From contig JAUHWE010000031.1 in NCBI GenBank assembly GCA_030424825.1, positions 1 through 15,015 on the forward strand: a stretch of DNA of 15,015 bases. Direction: 5' to 3'. Origin of the DNA: Verrucomicrobiia bacterium. GTDB taxonomy: Bacteria; Verrucomicrobiota; Verrucomicrobiia; Opitutales; Opitutaceae. The notes under the pieces are model-generated. The model ran no database searches. It was given only the letters and a program-made list of their open reading frames with translations, and was not told the DNA's origin. A program made the position numbers and the translations under genes. Below are positions 1 through 7,741 of this stretch, one piece after another (the first letter of the stretch is position 1; each line of letters starts with the position of its first letter).

Positions 1-1196
1 AGCCCGAGTTGCTGACCGCCATGAAAGAGGCCGTGCGCGCGGACCACCCGATCGAACTGCTGGTGCTGGCCAGCACGCTGCTCGACCAGTTCGATGAAGA
101 AGACGACGTCTACATCACGACGCGCCTGCTCGAGGAGAAGCTCGACGGGGTGCGCCCGCTGGAGATCGTGCTGCGCTCCGACACGGAGGGTGCGTTCAAC
201 GACCCCGCCGTCATCGCGCGGATTGACGAGGTCAAGGCGTGGGCGTTGGGTCGCTCCGAGGTGATCACCGGCCTCGGTCATGCCGACGTGGCGGCCGATC
301 AGCACGAACGGCCCCGTGTCCGAGATGTCCTCGAAGGCGATGTCCCCGTGTCCAAGCGAACGGAAGTCCCAGTAGCGGCGAGGGTCGCCGAAGTCGGTGT
401 GCCCGCCGAACACGCCGGCGTCGCCGTTTCCATGGCCCCACCAAACGTCCTTCATGTGAACGTGAAAAATCCGGTCGCCGAACTCGCGAATGAACTTAAC
501 ATAGTCCACTCCTTGATAGCCCAAATGCGATGGGTCGTAGTTAAAACCAAAGCGTTTGTGACCCTTCAACGACTTAATAGCCCTTGCTGCGGAAGCGATA
601 TCGAAGGCGATTTCAGTAGGATGTACTTCCAGACCGAAGTTGACGTTCACCTTGTTGAACTCGTCCAGAATGGGGATGAATCTCTTGGCAAAATCCTGGA
701 AGCCCTTTTCGAGGAATGCCTGGTCGGTTGGAGGAAATGCGTACAGGGCGTGCCAGATGGAAGAACCGGTGAATCCGTTCACGACTGCAGGGAAGTCGTC
801 CTTCTTCTTTCTCCCGGGTTTCTGATCGAAAAAATTGCGGCACGCTTTGGCCGTCTTGATCATTTTCTTTGCCGCACGGCGGCGGACTCCCTCTGGCTTT
901 CCGTCTCCCCAAACATCGGGTGGCAGAATCGATTTGTGGCGTTCGTCGATGTTGTCGCAGATCGCCTGACCGACTAGATGATTGGAGATTGAAAAGCAGG
1001 TCAGCTCATTGTCTGTAAGCAATTCCCAGATATCCTTACAGTACTTTTTGCTGCGGGCTGCTTGGTCGACGTCGAAATGGTCTCCCCAGCAGGCGAGCTC
1101 TAGGCCATCGTAGCCCATTTCTTTGGCGAGCGGAGCCAGCTCGGTAATTGAAAGATCGGCCCATTGGCCGGTGAATAGTGTAACGGGGCGAGACAT
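1..1196 (-). CDS. Sugar phosphate isomerase/epimerase (TIM barrel), 3' end disrupted
   Basis: The start is the ATG at 1196. The protein matches the AP-endonuclease-2-like TIM-barrel family of sugar phosphate isomerases/epimerases (IolE/xylose-isomerase-like) over residues 1-291. These enzymes isomerise or epimerise sugars or inositol derivatives with a divalent metal. Visible landmarks are [15 protein letters not shown] (residues 28-42), [11 protein letters not shown] with likely metal ligand E190, NYDPSHLG (D221, H224), HVHMKD (H245, H247) and [13 protein letters not shown] (about 273-285). Homology stops near base 324. The frame stays open to base 1, but the remaining residues are rich in Q, H and R, like an antisense shadow, and lack the usual C-terminal VEWED-type motif carrying the last metal-binding glutamate. 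The family usually ends about 50 residues after the GHGD motif. The true 3' end is therefore missing, by rearrangement or a misassembled join. Family identity is strong; the exact substrate is unknown. Confidence 0.8.
   Translation of the reverse strand, partial: MSRPVTLFTGQWADLSITELAPLAKEMGYDGLELACWGDHFDVDQAARSKKYCKDIWELLTDNELTCFSISNHLVGQAICDNIDERHKSILPPDVWGDGKPEGVRRRAAKKMIKTAKACRNFFDQKPGRKKKDDFPAVVNGFTGSSIWHALYAFPPTDQAFLEKGFQDFAKRFIPILDEFNKVNVNFGLEVHPTEIAFDIASAARAIKSLKGHKRFGFNYDPSHLGYQGVDYVKFIREFGDRIFHVHMKDVWWGHGNGDAGVFGGHTDFGDPRRYWDFRSLGHGDIAFEDISDTGPFVLIGRHVGMTEAGDHLGATQRPRLDLVNPRDDGGVVERTLRVGAQHDLQRAHPVELLLEQARRDVDVVFFIELVEQRAGQHQQFDRVVRAHGLFHGGQQLG
3..250 (+). CDS. Unrecognised partial protein in GC-rich left end
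   Basis: The plus strand is open from the window edge, with an internal ATG at 21. For roughly 80 codons it reads like a real acidic, helical protein (residues such as [19 protein letters not shown] and [19 protein letters not shown]). Codon third positions are almost all G or C, and the first 60 bases are about two-thirds GC, well above the genes to the right. The opposite strand in the same register gives a Q/H/R-rich product typical of a shadow. Beyond about base 250-325 the plus frame is itself the antisense of the isomerase gene, so this gene appears cut off at the same place where the isomerase loses its C-terminus. I do not recognise the family. The 5' end lies outside the window. It may belong to another organism if the contig is chimeric. 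Confidence 0.35.
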
Positions 1197-1421
1197 AGCG
1201 CGTATTCGTTAGGTTAGGGATTGTTCGTTGAATTTAATTTGGCGAACGGATTTTCTGACTGATTCCATCGATGTAATCAATGAGAAATATCAGTTCGAAT
1301 TAAACTGCGGATCGGATCGTCGCTCACTTCCTAGGAGGTCGCTCAAATTGCCCGCTCTGTGGGAAAAGAGTGGATACGTTCGGATCAATTAAATCTCGGC
1401 GGAAACCGAAAGGGCATACCG

Positions 1422-2732
1422 CTATTCGTAGAGCCAGTAGTTGCGGCTTTGAATCTGGAATTGTCTCGCCTGTCGTTGCCACGAGACAACGAAACCCGTG
1501 CGATTGGCATTGGCCCCTTTTTGCGTGATCTCTCTCCACCAGCTCGACGACCCTACATGTTTGTTGAACAAATCGCCTTGGTTGCTCGTAGCGTTGGCAA
1601 AAGGGTTGGGGAAATCGAATTGGGCAGTGATTTGCATCATGTGGAAACTAAGCTCGGTAGGATTCCAGGCATTCCAGTCCGCGATTTTAACATACAATCC
1701 TGTATTTCCCCCATTCTGAAACGTCTTGCGTTCAAACGCTAAACCCGGAATCGATCTCCGTTTGAGTTCCGTTTCGAGCTGATCTAGAGTGGCATTGGTA
1801 TGAGTGAGAATCCGAAACGGGTACTCGCTCCCGATCCCATGCTTGAAATTGCCGATCTGGGCTCCGAGCCCCGTCATCGCATAGCCGACGGCAGCGGGGA
1901 AATCGGGGATATTGGGGGAAGGGGCGATCCATTTTAGACCAAGGCTGGGCCAGCTCATATAGCGACGCCATCCGTCCATGGTAACCACGATCAGTTTACC
2001 TGCGCGGCGGGTCGAGTCTGGTATGTCGAGAACCCCTGGCTTTGAAACGGCCATTCGAGCAAGTTCCCCAATCGTAAGTCCATGGACGTAGGGGACATTG
2101 AAAGCGCCCACATAGCTTTTCCAGTGGTCGTCCATCGGAGGCCCGTCGACCTTGATCCCGCCGAGTGGATTGGGTCGATCGAGAATGACGACTTCCACCC
2201 GGTTCTCGAAGGCTGCCTCTAACGCGAGTTTCATACAGCTGATAAAAGTGTATGAACGGGTTCCGATGTCTTGAAGATCTATGACCAGTACGTCGAGGCC
2301 CGAGAGCATTTGGGGAGTCGGCTTGCGATATTTGCCGTACAAGGAGTAGACCGGAAGCCCTGTCCTTGGGTCGATGGCGTTGTCGATCGGTTCGTTCGCC
2401 TCTTCATTGCCATAGATTCCATGCTCAGGACCGAACAAAGCCACAAGATTGACGGACTTGTTTTGCTGGAGAATCCGCACGGTGGAGATCCCCAATCGAT
2501 TGACTCCTGCGGGATGGGTGAGTAGCCCGACTCGTTTTCCCAGCAGGGGAAAAAAGTTCTGGTCGGCAAGTACATCGATACCGAGTTTGATTTGAGGGCT
2601 TAGATACCCACCGCTCTGGGCATGAATCGCCAAGTGAGCGGTATTGGAAATTTGGGGAACAAGATTCTGGGAAAATACGGACGTGGCCTGAGCGAATACC
2701 AGGAATGCAGTGAGAGTAAATGCGCGTATCAT
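1422..2732 (-). CDS. namZ: NamZ-like exo-beta-N-acetylmuramidase (DUF1343), secreted
   Basis: A 436-residue protein starting at the ATG at 2732. Residues 1-22 form a signal peptide (MIRAFTLTAFLVFAQA, then SVFSQ), so it is exported. The rest is a full-length DUF1343 protein: GLLTHPAGVNR (69-79), FGPEHGIYG (100-108, the family's most conserved block and likely active-site region), DLQDIGTRSYT (152-162), DRPNPLGG (185-192) and a C-terminal YWLYE end. Characterised members (NamZ) release terminal MurNAc from the non-reducing ends of peptidoglycan fragments, so a role in cell-wall turnover or scavenging of muropeptides is expected. It lies 76 bases downstream of the DUF2062 gene on the same strand and could be co-transcribed with it. 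No MurNAc uptake or kinase gene is visible nearby. Family assignment is firm; activity is inferred from the family. Confidence 0.88.
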   Translation of the reverse strand: MIRAFTLTAFLVFAQATSVFSQNLVPQISNTAHLAIHAQSGGYLSPQIKLGIDVLADQNFFPLLGKRVGLLTHPAGVNRLGISTVRILQQNKSVNLVALFGPEHGIYGNEEANEPIDNAIDPRTGLPVYSLYGKYRKPTPQMLSGLDVLVIDLQDIGTRSYTFISCMKLALEAAFENRVEVVILDRPNPLGGIKVDGPPMDDHWKSYVGAFNVPYVHGLTIGELARMAVSKPGVLDIPDSTRRAGKLIVVTMDGWRRYMSWPSLGLKWIAPSPNIPDFPAAVGYAMTGLGAQIGNFKHGIGSEYPFRILTHTNATLDQLETELKRRSIPGLAFERKTFQNGGNTGLYVKIADWNAWNPTELSFHMMQITAQFDFPNPFANATSNQGDLFNKHVGSSSWWREITQKGANANRTGFVVSWQRQARQFQIQSRNYWLYE

Positions 2733-2808
2733 AGAGAAGAAACTAGCGAAATCGCCATCGTTAGCACCGGAGATTGGGTAGTAATGGACCTTTGGGCAAA
2801 CCGGAATG

Positions 2809-3372
2809 CTACTTTTTAAGTATTCTCTTTAGATTTATCTGGCTTTTCTTTGCGCGGGAGAAGGCGATTCGGTAAACTACGTCGAAAATGAGGGCGATCG
2901 CGATACCAGCGGAAACCCCGCCCACTACGGTCGAAACGGCGACTTGCCCAAAGCTGGATTCGGTGTTCCCGAAACCCAGAAGATCGAGGATTTGTTTGCC
3001 GAAAATGTTGAGAGCAGGATAAATGGCCCACATCGTAGCAAGATTCGTAACCAGTTGCGTGCCCATTATCACGGGGAGATTTGCCCGGAGTGTCCAGGCA
3101 GCAGCAAAAGCGAGAATGAACTGGATTCCGACGATCGGTAGAAATGCGATGACGAAGCCGAGGTAAAGGGAGATGCTGACCTCACGTGTGCGAAAGGACC
3201 AAAGGTAGGGCCGCTTGCGGGCCGTATCGGCAAATCGCTTTAAAATGGGCCAACGATGAAGCGTCGCTTTTCTTGGAAGCGGGCGGAGGAACTGCTTTGC
3301 TCTTCTGATTCGAACATGACGCTGGGCCCGTATTTCACGGTCATAAGCAGGTTCGGTTTCAAGAACGTTCAT
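2809..3372 (-). CDS. DUF2062 integral membrane protein
   Basis: A 187-residue protein starting at the ATG at 3372. A basic N-terminus (about residues 11-66, rich in R and K) is followed by hydrophobic segments at about 68-95, 100-125 and 145-168, and a lysine-rich cytoplasmic tail. The block LGFVIAFLPIVGIQ (71-84) and the following TQLVTNLATMWAIYP are typical of the DUF2062 family, whose biochemical function is not established. Some relatives are found next to or fused with glycosyltransferases, but nothing of that kind is adjacent here. The 217-base spacer upstream (3373-3589) would hold its promoter, though I see no convincing -35/-10 pair. The NamZ-like gene starts 76 bases after its stop. 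Confidence 0.78.
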   Translation of the reverse strand: MNVLETEPAYDREIRAQRHVRIRRAKQFLRPLPRKATLHRWPILKRFADTARKRPYLWSFRTREVSISLYLGFVIAFLPIVGIQFILAFAAAWTLRANLPVIMGTQLVTNLATMWAIYPALNIFGKQILDLLGFGNTESSFGQVAVSTVVGGVSAGIAIALIFDVVYRIAFSRAKKSQINLKRILKK

Positions 3373-3589
3373 TGGATGAGCATTTTAGCGAGTTTGACTC
3401 GGGCGCGGATTCGCTTGGGTTTGCATGTAGAAGAGTTAGTTTCAATCAGCTAGCACTAAATGGAATTGGCGCCGGATTTTAACGAATGTTTATACACTCC
3501 TATAGATCGGCGACTTTCCTGTTCTCATTAGCAAAGGATTGCCTCTTTAAAACAAGGGTCCGTGCGGTTGAGTATGAGTGCGAAACGGA

Positions 3590-4768
3590 CTATTTCCCGA
3601 AAATCGATTTAATGGCGTTTTCGAGGTTCTTGCCAGTCGCTGCGAGAGCTTCCTCGAGGGGCAAACCGTTCGGGGAAATTGCGCGAGTCGAGTGGGTTGG
3701 AAAATCGGAATCTCCTAAATCACCCAAGCTGCCTGCCAGTACCCAGAGTTGCTTTTTACTGGCAATCGCCTCCAAGGCCAAGGCGCCCGGCCCCTTCCCC
3801 TGAAGCGAAGAGGTGTCGAATCGTCCTTCGCCGGTGATGACCATGTCTGCTCGTTCGAATTTGGACTCTAGCCCAATCCAGTTCTTAACCAGCTCGTAAC
3901 CTGGGACGATTTGGGCATCCAGTCCTACTTTAAGTCCGAAAGCGGCTCCGCCGGCCGCCCCGGTTCCCGGTTGGTTCATGACTGAGTCGTCTGTCGAGCG
4001 AGCGTTGCAGAGAATTTGGGCGGTACGCAACGTGGCGTCTTCAAGCTCTTCGTATCGTGAAGGAGCCAGACCTTTCTGGGGCCCAAAAACGGCCGCTGCA
4101 CCGTTTGGCCCCAAAAGCGGATTTTCGACGTCGCAAGCGAGTTTTATCTGAAATCCTGCAGGAATGCGAATATTTGCCGAAGGCGCTTCGATACGCTCGA
4201 TCAATGGCCAAACTTCTGGAGTCGGGGCTTTCTCTATGGAGGCTCCTCGCTTGTCTAGAAATTGGAATCCGAGTTTCCAAAGCGCCCCTAGCGCAAGATC
4301 ATGCGTGGCGGAACCTCCGAGTCCAATAATGGCTCCCTTGGCCCCGCAATCAATTGCGGAAAGGATGATCTCTCCTAGACCCGCTGTTGTCGTTGTCCAA
4401 GGGGATCGATTGGCGATGGGAGTAAGGGAGATACCGCTGCTTTCGGCCAGTTCGATCACGGCGATTTTTCCGGTGTTTGGGCTCCATCCAAGAAGACCTA
4501 GTGCGGAATCTTGTAGTCGGTTGGCCATGACAATCCCGAATCGAGCTTGAACCTTATTTTGAAGGGGACCCGTTACCGTTGCCTCATGAAACTCACCGTC
4601 AACACACCCGGTAAGCGTATCGCAAAACCCATCTCCGCCATCGGCTAGCGGTGCGGTTTCGAATTCCCAGTCAGGACGGGATTTTCGGAGCGCTTGAACT
4701 ACTATTTCGCAGGTCTTACGGGCGGATAAGGCGTCCTTAAACTTATCGAATGCGACTAAAACACGCAT
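3590..4768 (-). CDS. glxK: Glycerate kinase (GlxK/GarK family)
   Basis: A 392-residue protein starting at the ATG at 4768. It phosphorylates D-glycerate with ATP, giving 2-phosphoglycerate in the GlxK/GarK family, and so feeds glyoxylate or glycerate into glycolysis in the cytoplasm. Landmarks along its length: VAFDKFKDALSA (5-16), PLADGGDG (40-47), VTGPL (65-69), IIGLGGSATHD (147-157), ACDVENPLLGPNGAAAVFGP (211-230), GTGAAGG (268-274) and VITGEGRFD (310-318). Length and motif order fit the family throughout. One deviation is GGSATHDLALG where most relatives have GGSATNDGG; the aspartate is kept. The BON-protein gene ends 62 bases upstream on the same strand. No Shine-Dalgarno site is evident before the start. 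Confidence 0.9.
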   Translation of the reverse strand: MRVLVAFDKFKDALSARKTCEIVVQALRKSRPDWEFETAPLADGGDGFCDTLTGCVDGEFHEATVTGPLQNKVQARFGIVMANRLQDSALGLLGWSPNTGKIAVIELAESSGISLTPIANRSPWTTTTAGLGEIILSAIDCGAKGAIIGLGGSATHDLALGALWKLGFQFLDKRGASIEKAPTPEVWPLIERIEAPSANIRIPAGFQIKLACDVENPLLGPNGAAAVFGPQKGLAPSRYEELEDATLRTAQILCNARSTDDSVMNQPGTGAAGGAAFGLKVGLDAQIVPGYELVKNWIGLESKFERADMVITGEGRFDTSSLQGKGPGALALEAIASKKQLWVLAGSLGDLGDSDFPTHSTRAISPNGLPLEEALAATGKNLENAIKSIFGK

Positions 4769-4830
4769 GGAAAATTTTCAGATATAGACAGGTTGGAATC
4801 GGGAAAAGGAGGTTTGACGCATCCAGCAGA

Positions 4831-5328
4831 TTAGGGAGCTATTTCAAGTTGTGACTTAACATCCTTGACGGATTGAGTATCCAAAGCGATGTCCCGCGCC
4901 TTCCGTTCCTCTGCTCGCGAAGCTATTTTTCCGGAAAGTATGACCGATCCGTTCTCTACATCGATTTCAATCCGGCTGGCGTCGATCGAGGAGTCCTCTT
5001 TCAGCTTCGCGGCAATCTTGGCCTTGATGGTCGCATCCTTGGCGGAATCGACGAGATCCTTTCCTTTTTCCACGAGTTCAGCCCGCTCTTCCTTTGTGTT
5101 TTCGAGAAGATTTTGGGTGCCCTCCTTGATTTTCTCCGCGATCTTTTCTGCCGAATCCTTCGCCTTGTCGACAATCTCGTCTTTCGACTTTGGCTTGTCC
5201 GAAGCGGATGAAGCTTCCCCCGAAATTGATGAGATCAATTCGTCGAATGATTCGGGTGAATTGTAGTAGGTCGTAATCGTAGCTCCGATAAATATACCGA
5301 GAATGAGAGCGAAAAAGAATGTTTTCAT
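4831..5328 (-). CDS. Membrane-anchored BON-domain protein
   Basis: A 165-residue protein starting at the ATG at 5328. One hydrophobic helix (about residues 4-20, FFFALILGIFIGATITT) acts as an uncleaved anchor or signal. A serine-rich linker is followed by a long charged, lysine/glutamate-rich amphipathic stretch (about 45-100) likely to form a coiled coil or apolipoprotein-like helix. The C-terminus (about 100-163) is a BON domain, with KIAAKLKEDSSIDASRIEID, then NGSVILSGKI and a closing VKDVKSQLEI strand. BON domains are associated with envelope or phospholipid binding in OsmY/DolP-like proteins, so an envelope-maintenance or osmotic-stress role is plausible but not shown. It is divergent from the SMP-30 gene and lies 62 bases upstream of glycerate kinase. 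Confidence 0.75.
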   Translation of the reverse strand: MKTFFFALILGIFIGATITTYYNSPESFDELISSISGEASSASDKPKSKDEIVDKAKDSAEKIAEKIKEGTQNLLENTKEERAELVEKGKDLVDSAKDATIKAKIAAKLKEDSSIDASRIEIDVENGSVILSGKIASRAEERKARDIALDTQSVKDVKSQLEIAP

Positions 5329-5480
5329 GGCCTTTAAGATAAACTCGTGGAAATAGTTTCTTGGGGTGGTTGAATAGTCAATGAGTGATCCGCTGTAGTT
5401 CCGACAAAGCTCTATCTTAATGGGAGTTGAAGGCCAATAAAGGGAGTGGACAATCGAGATCCCGCTTGGAGAATAGGGAA
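5329..5480. promoter_or_regulatory. Divergent intergenic region, candidate promoter(s)
   Basis: This 152-base spacer separates the minus-strand BON gene from the plus-strand SMP-30 gene and must carry both promoters unless they are transcribed from further away. At 5370-5381 there is a dyad, TTGA-N4-TCAA. Its plus half (TTGAAT, 5370-5375) followed after 18 bases by TGTAGT (5394-5399) is a weak sigma-70-like match for the SMP-30 side. Its minus half reads TTGACT, a good -35 hexamer, but I find no well-spaced -10. The calls rest on hexamer resemblance only. Confidence 0.25.
5468..5471 (+). promoter_or_regulatory. Ribosome binding site that fixes the SMP-30 start
   Basis: GGAG sits 9 bases before the ATG at 5481. 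The upstream in-frame TTG at 5427 has a GGAG only one base away and would place a polar stretch before the signal peptide. The site therefore supports 5481. Confidence 0.55.
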
Positions 5481-6500
5481 ATGAGACGCTCTCTTCCCCT
5501 TTTCGTACTCGCCGGTGCCACGCTAGGCACCGCCCTTTTGGGAAACACCGATACCCCGAGTAACTATCCGGTCCTTGGCAAGATCAACCGGTTCGATGAG
5601 CGCTTGGGTAACTTGATTGATGAAGACGCCGAAATTGAGGTGATCGCCTCTGGCTTCGTGTGGACGGAAGGACCCGCATGGAACAAGGAAGGGCGCTATT
5701 TAGTGTTTTCCGATATTCCGCGAAACGTAGTCATGAAATGGAGCGAGGCTGAAGGCCTTAGCGAATATTTAAAACCCGCAGGATATACCGGCATCGTGGA
5801 TTACGGTCGAGAGCCGGGAAGCAATGGGTTGCTCTTTGATGCCAAGGGACGATTGACTTTGTGCGAGCATGGGGATCGGCGCGTCTCTGTTTTGACGAAA
5901 GACGGCGGTAAGCGAACACTGGCTGACAATTACCGGGGTTCGCGATTCAACAGCCCGAACGATCTGGTTTACCATTCAAACGGGAATCTCTATTTTACCG
6001 ATCCCATTTACGGCTTGCCTGAAAGACAGGACGATCCGCGTCGGGAAATGGATTACTGTGGGGTGTACCTGCTGCGACCTAGCGGAGAAGTTGTCCTTTT
6101 GACCAAGGAATTTACCCGCCCTAATGGAATCGCGCTTTCTCCGGATGGGCAAACCCTTTACGTTGCCCAATCCGACAGTGCCGCTCCTATTTGGCGTTCG
6201 TATCCAGTTAAAGCGGACGGGACAATCGGTGAAGGCCGCATCTTCTTCAATGCGCTGAAATTCAAGAAGGACGGTGTGGGAAATCCAGATGGTATGACGG
6301 TTGATCAAAAAGGGAATCTTTGGGCGACCGGCCCAGGTGGAATCTACATTTTTACTCCCGAAGGTGAATTATTGGGGAGAATCGAAACGGGCGAACACTC
6401 CAGCAACTGTACTTGGGGGGATGATGGATCGACGCTCTATATGACAGTGGACATGTATGTTTGCCGCGTTCGAACGAAGACCGTGGGTATCGGCTTCTGA
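5481..6500 (+). CDS. Secreted SMP-30/gluconolactonase-like beta-propeller
   Basis: A 339-residue protein from the ATG at 5481, which has a spaced GGAG and begins directly with a signal peptide (MRRSLPLFVLAGATLGTALLG). The mature part is an SMP-30/gluconolactonase/LRE-like six-bladed propeller. The likely divalent metal ligands are in place: E63 in WTEGPAW, N160 in SPNDL, N215 in RPNGIALSPDG and D270 in NPDGMTVD. Relatives hydrolyse aldonolactones such as gluconolactone. Many bacterial secreted members have no defined substrate, so lactonase activity in sugar-acid catabolism is an inference. A link with the glycerate kinase across the divergent spacer is possible but unproven. The stop codon is 14 bases from the converging methyltransferase stop, leaving almost no room for a dedicated terminator. 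Confidence 0.85.
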   Translation: MRRSLPLFVLAGATLGTALLGNTDTPSNYPVLGKINRFDERLGNLIDEDAEIEVIASGFVWTEGPAWNKEGRYLVFSDIPRNVVMKWSEAEGLSEYLKPAGYTGIVDYGREPGSNGLLFDAKGRLTLCEHGDRRVSVLTKDGGKRTLADNYRGSRFNSPNDLVYHSNGNLYFTDPIYGLPERQDDPRREMDYCGVYLLRPSGEVVLLTKEFTRPNGIALSPDGQTLYVAQSDSAAPIWRSYPVKADGTIGEGRIFFNALKFKKDGVGNPDGMTVDQKGNLWATGPGGIYIFTPEGELLGRIETGEHSSNCTWGDDGSTLYMTVDMYVCRVRTKTVGIGF

Positions 6501-6514
6501 AATTGGGAATCGAG

Positions 6515-7726
6515 TTAGCTCTCGACTGTAATCTCCACGATGGTGGGTTTCGATCCGAGTGATTCGAACCAGCAAACCTCTTCCGAAACAAGATCGAACT
6601 TGAGCCAGTAGCGTCCGGGTTCGGATATTGCGATTGGGACCGAAATCTCTCCGGAAAAGGAATCTCCCGGTTCCATCTCATTTGGAATCCGGAATCGGCT
6701 GTTATCGATCACGATTTCCTTTGAATGATAGTCGAGCACTCTCGAGGCGAAATTGACCACGCCTATATGCCCATCATTTTTATCGAGCCATCGACTTTCG
6801 CCCACGTTCTTGAAAGAGATCTGAATCTTTTGCGGGACCCCGGCCTTGAATGCGAGCTTGTCGGCGGAAATCTCCAACTCGTGGGCTAGTCCGTCGGTTT
6901 GGCGACTATCCTTGAGGATATTTCCTTTTTGGAAATAAAACACGCCGCTATTCTGTTGAAACTGCGAAAGCGCGTTGGCTAAGGGCTCAGGGATTTCACC
7001 CGCTTTGCAACTCAGCCACTCGTTATAGGTCATCCTGTATTCCGGATTCGCTGCGACTTTGAAGGTGGGTTCATCGAAGCCGGCCTCGCAAAAGAGAGAC
7101 TGCAATTCTGTCATATCCAAGTCGTTTTCCAGAACTTTGAAGTCCCTCATTTCCATCTGCGAATCAGGCGTTGTGGAGTGGAGACCGAGCGGTTCGTTAA
7201 AGACGATTGTTCCTCCGTTTCGCAAAACGCGGTAGAACTCTTTTATAACCTCCTCCTGATTGGGTACGTGATGGAAGGCATCAAAGCAGATGATGCGGTC
7301 GACCTCTTCGTCTTCCAAGGGAAGGCGATGGCCGTCAAATAGACGGGTTTCCCATGAGCAAGGAGGCTGGTTGGGGATCGGGTAATCCTTAAAAAGCGAT
7401 TCCCCGAGCCGTAGAGCTTCCTTGGATACATCGGTTGCAATGACCGAACAGCCCATTTGCCAAAGCGCCTTCGATATCCAGCAAGTACCCGCCCCAAAAT
7501 CAAGGACCTTGATTCCTGGACTAATGCGAAGGCTCTCTAGCATAAGGCCCAGCCTCACCAGAAGCTGGGGGGTATGGGCGAACATCGAGAAAGGCTTCCC
7601 GAGTTGAATTCTCGCGTCGTAGAGTCGCTTGTAGTACTCGTCCGAGTAGTGGTTGAGCCCTTCAACGCCCAGTTCCTCAATCAGATTCTTGGGATCGATG
7701 AGAGGATCTTTCATGGAATTCGTCAT
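6515..7726 (-). CDS. SAM-dependent methyltransferase with C-terminal Ig-like domain
   Basis: A 403-residue protein starting at the ATG at 7726. Residues about 50-190 are a class I methyltransferase: motif I VLDFGAGTCWISKAL (74-88), ATDVSKEAL (97-105), the post-motif DGHRLPLEDEEVDRIICFDA (131-150) with FHHVPN, and EFYRVLRNGGTIVFNEPLG (163-181). Residues about 290-403 form a separate beta-rich domain with a hallmark order: FKNVGESRWLDKNDGHIGVV, then a proline/glycine-rich turn, then PGRYWLKFDLVSEEVCWFES. Similar beta-sandwich tails occur in bacterial proteins linked to cell-surface polysaccharide synthesis, so the substrate may be a glycan or lipid-linked sugar; this is inference. The start lies 15 bases after the RNase E/G stop with a good ribosome site in the gap, so the two are almost certainly co-transcribed. 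Confidence 0.8.
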   Translation of the reverse strand: MTNSMKDPLIDPKNLIEELGVEGLNHYSDEYYKRLYDARIQLGKPFSMFAHTPQLLVRLGLMLESLRISPGIKVLDFGAGTCWISKALWQMGCSVIATDVSKEALRLGESLFKDYPIPNQPPCSWETRLFDGHRLPLEDEEVDRIICFDAFHHVPNQEEVIKEFYRVLRNGGTIVFNEPLGLHSTTPDSQMEMRDFKVLENDLDMTELQSLFCEAGFDEPTFKVAANPEYRMTYNEWLSCKAGEIPEPLANALSQFQQNSGVFYFQKGNILKDSRQTDGLAHELEISADKLAFKAGVPQKIQISFKNVGESRWLDKNDGHIGVVNFASRVLDYHSKEIVIDNSRFRIPNEMEPGDSFSGEISVPIAISEPGRYWLKFDLVSEEVCWFESLGSKPTIVEITVES

Positions 7727-7733
7727 ACGGAAG

Positions 7734-7739
7734 CCCTTT
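7734..7739 (-). promoter_or_regulatory. Ribosome binding site of the methyltransferase
   Basis: On the minus strand AAAGGG lies 7 bases before the ATG at 7726, inside the 15-base gap after the RNase E/G stop. It favours this ATG over the in-frame one at 7714. Confidence 0.5.
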
Positions 7740-7741
7740 AT

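Noticed and set aside
9..977. Long 322-codon plus-strand frame at the left end
   Set aside because: From about 325 rightwards it is the exact antisense register of the isomerase gene, whose motifs on the minus strand are unmistakable. Only the first part (to about 250) could be real.
5427..5480. TTG start for the SMP-30 protein
   Set aside because: It would bury the signal peptide behind 18 polar residues; the ATG at 5481 has a well-spaced GGAG.
6490..6530. Possible bidirectional terminator between the converging SMP-30 and methyltransferase genes
   Set aside because: The only dyad (GAG-TTAG-CTC) is three base pairs with no T tract on either strand.
6545..6575. tRNA-like T-loop string (TTCGATCC, GATTCGAACC)
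   Set aside because: It lies inside the methyltransferase coding region and no acceptor or anticodon stem can be drawn around it.
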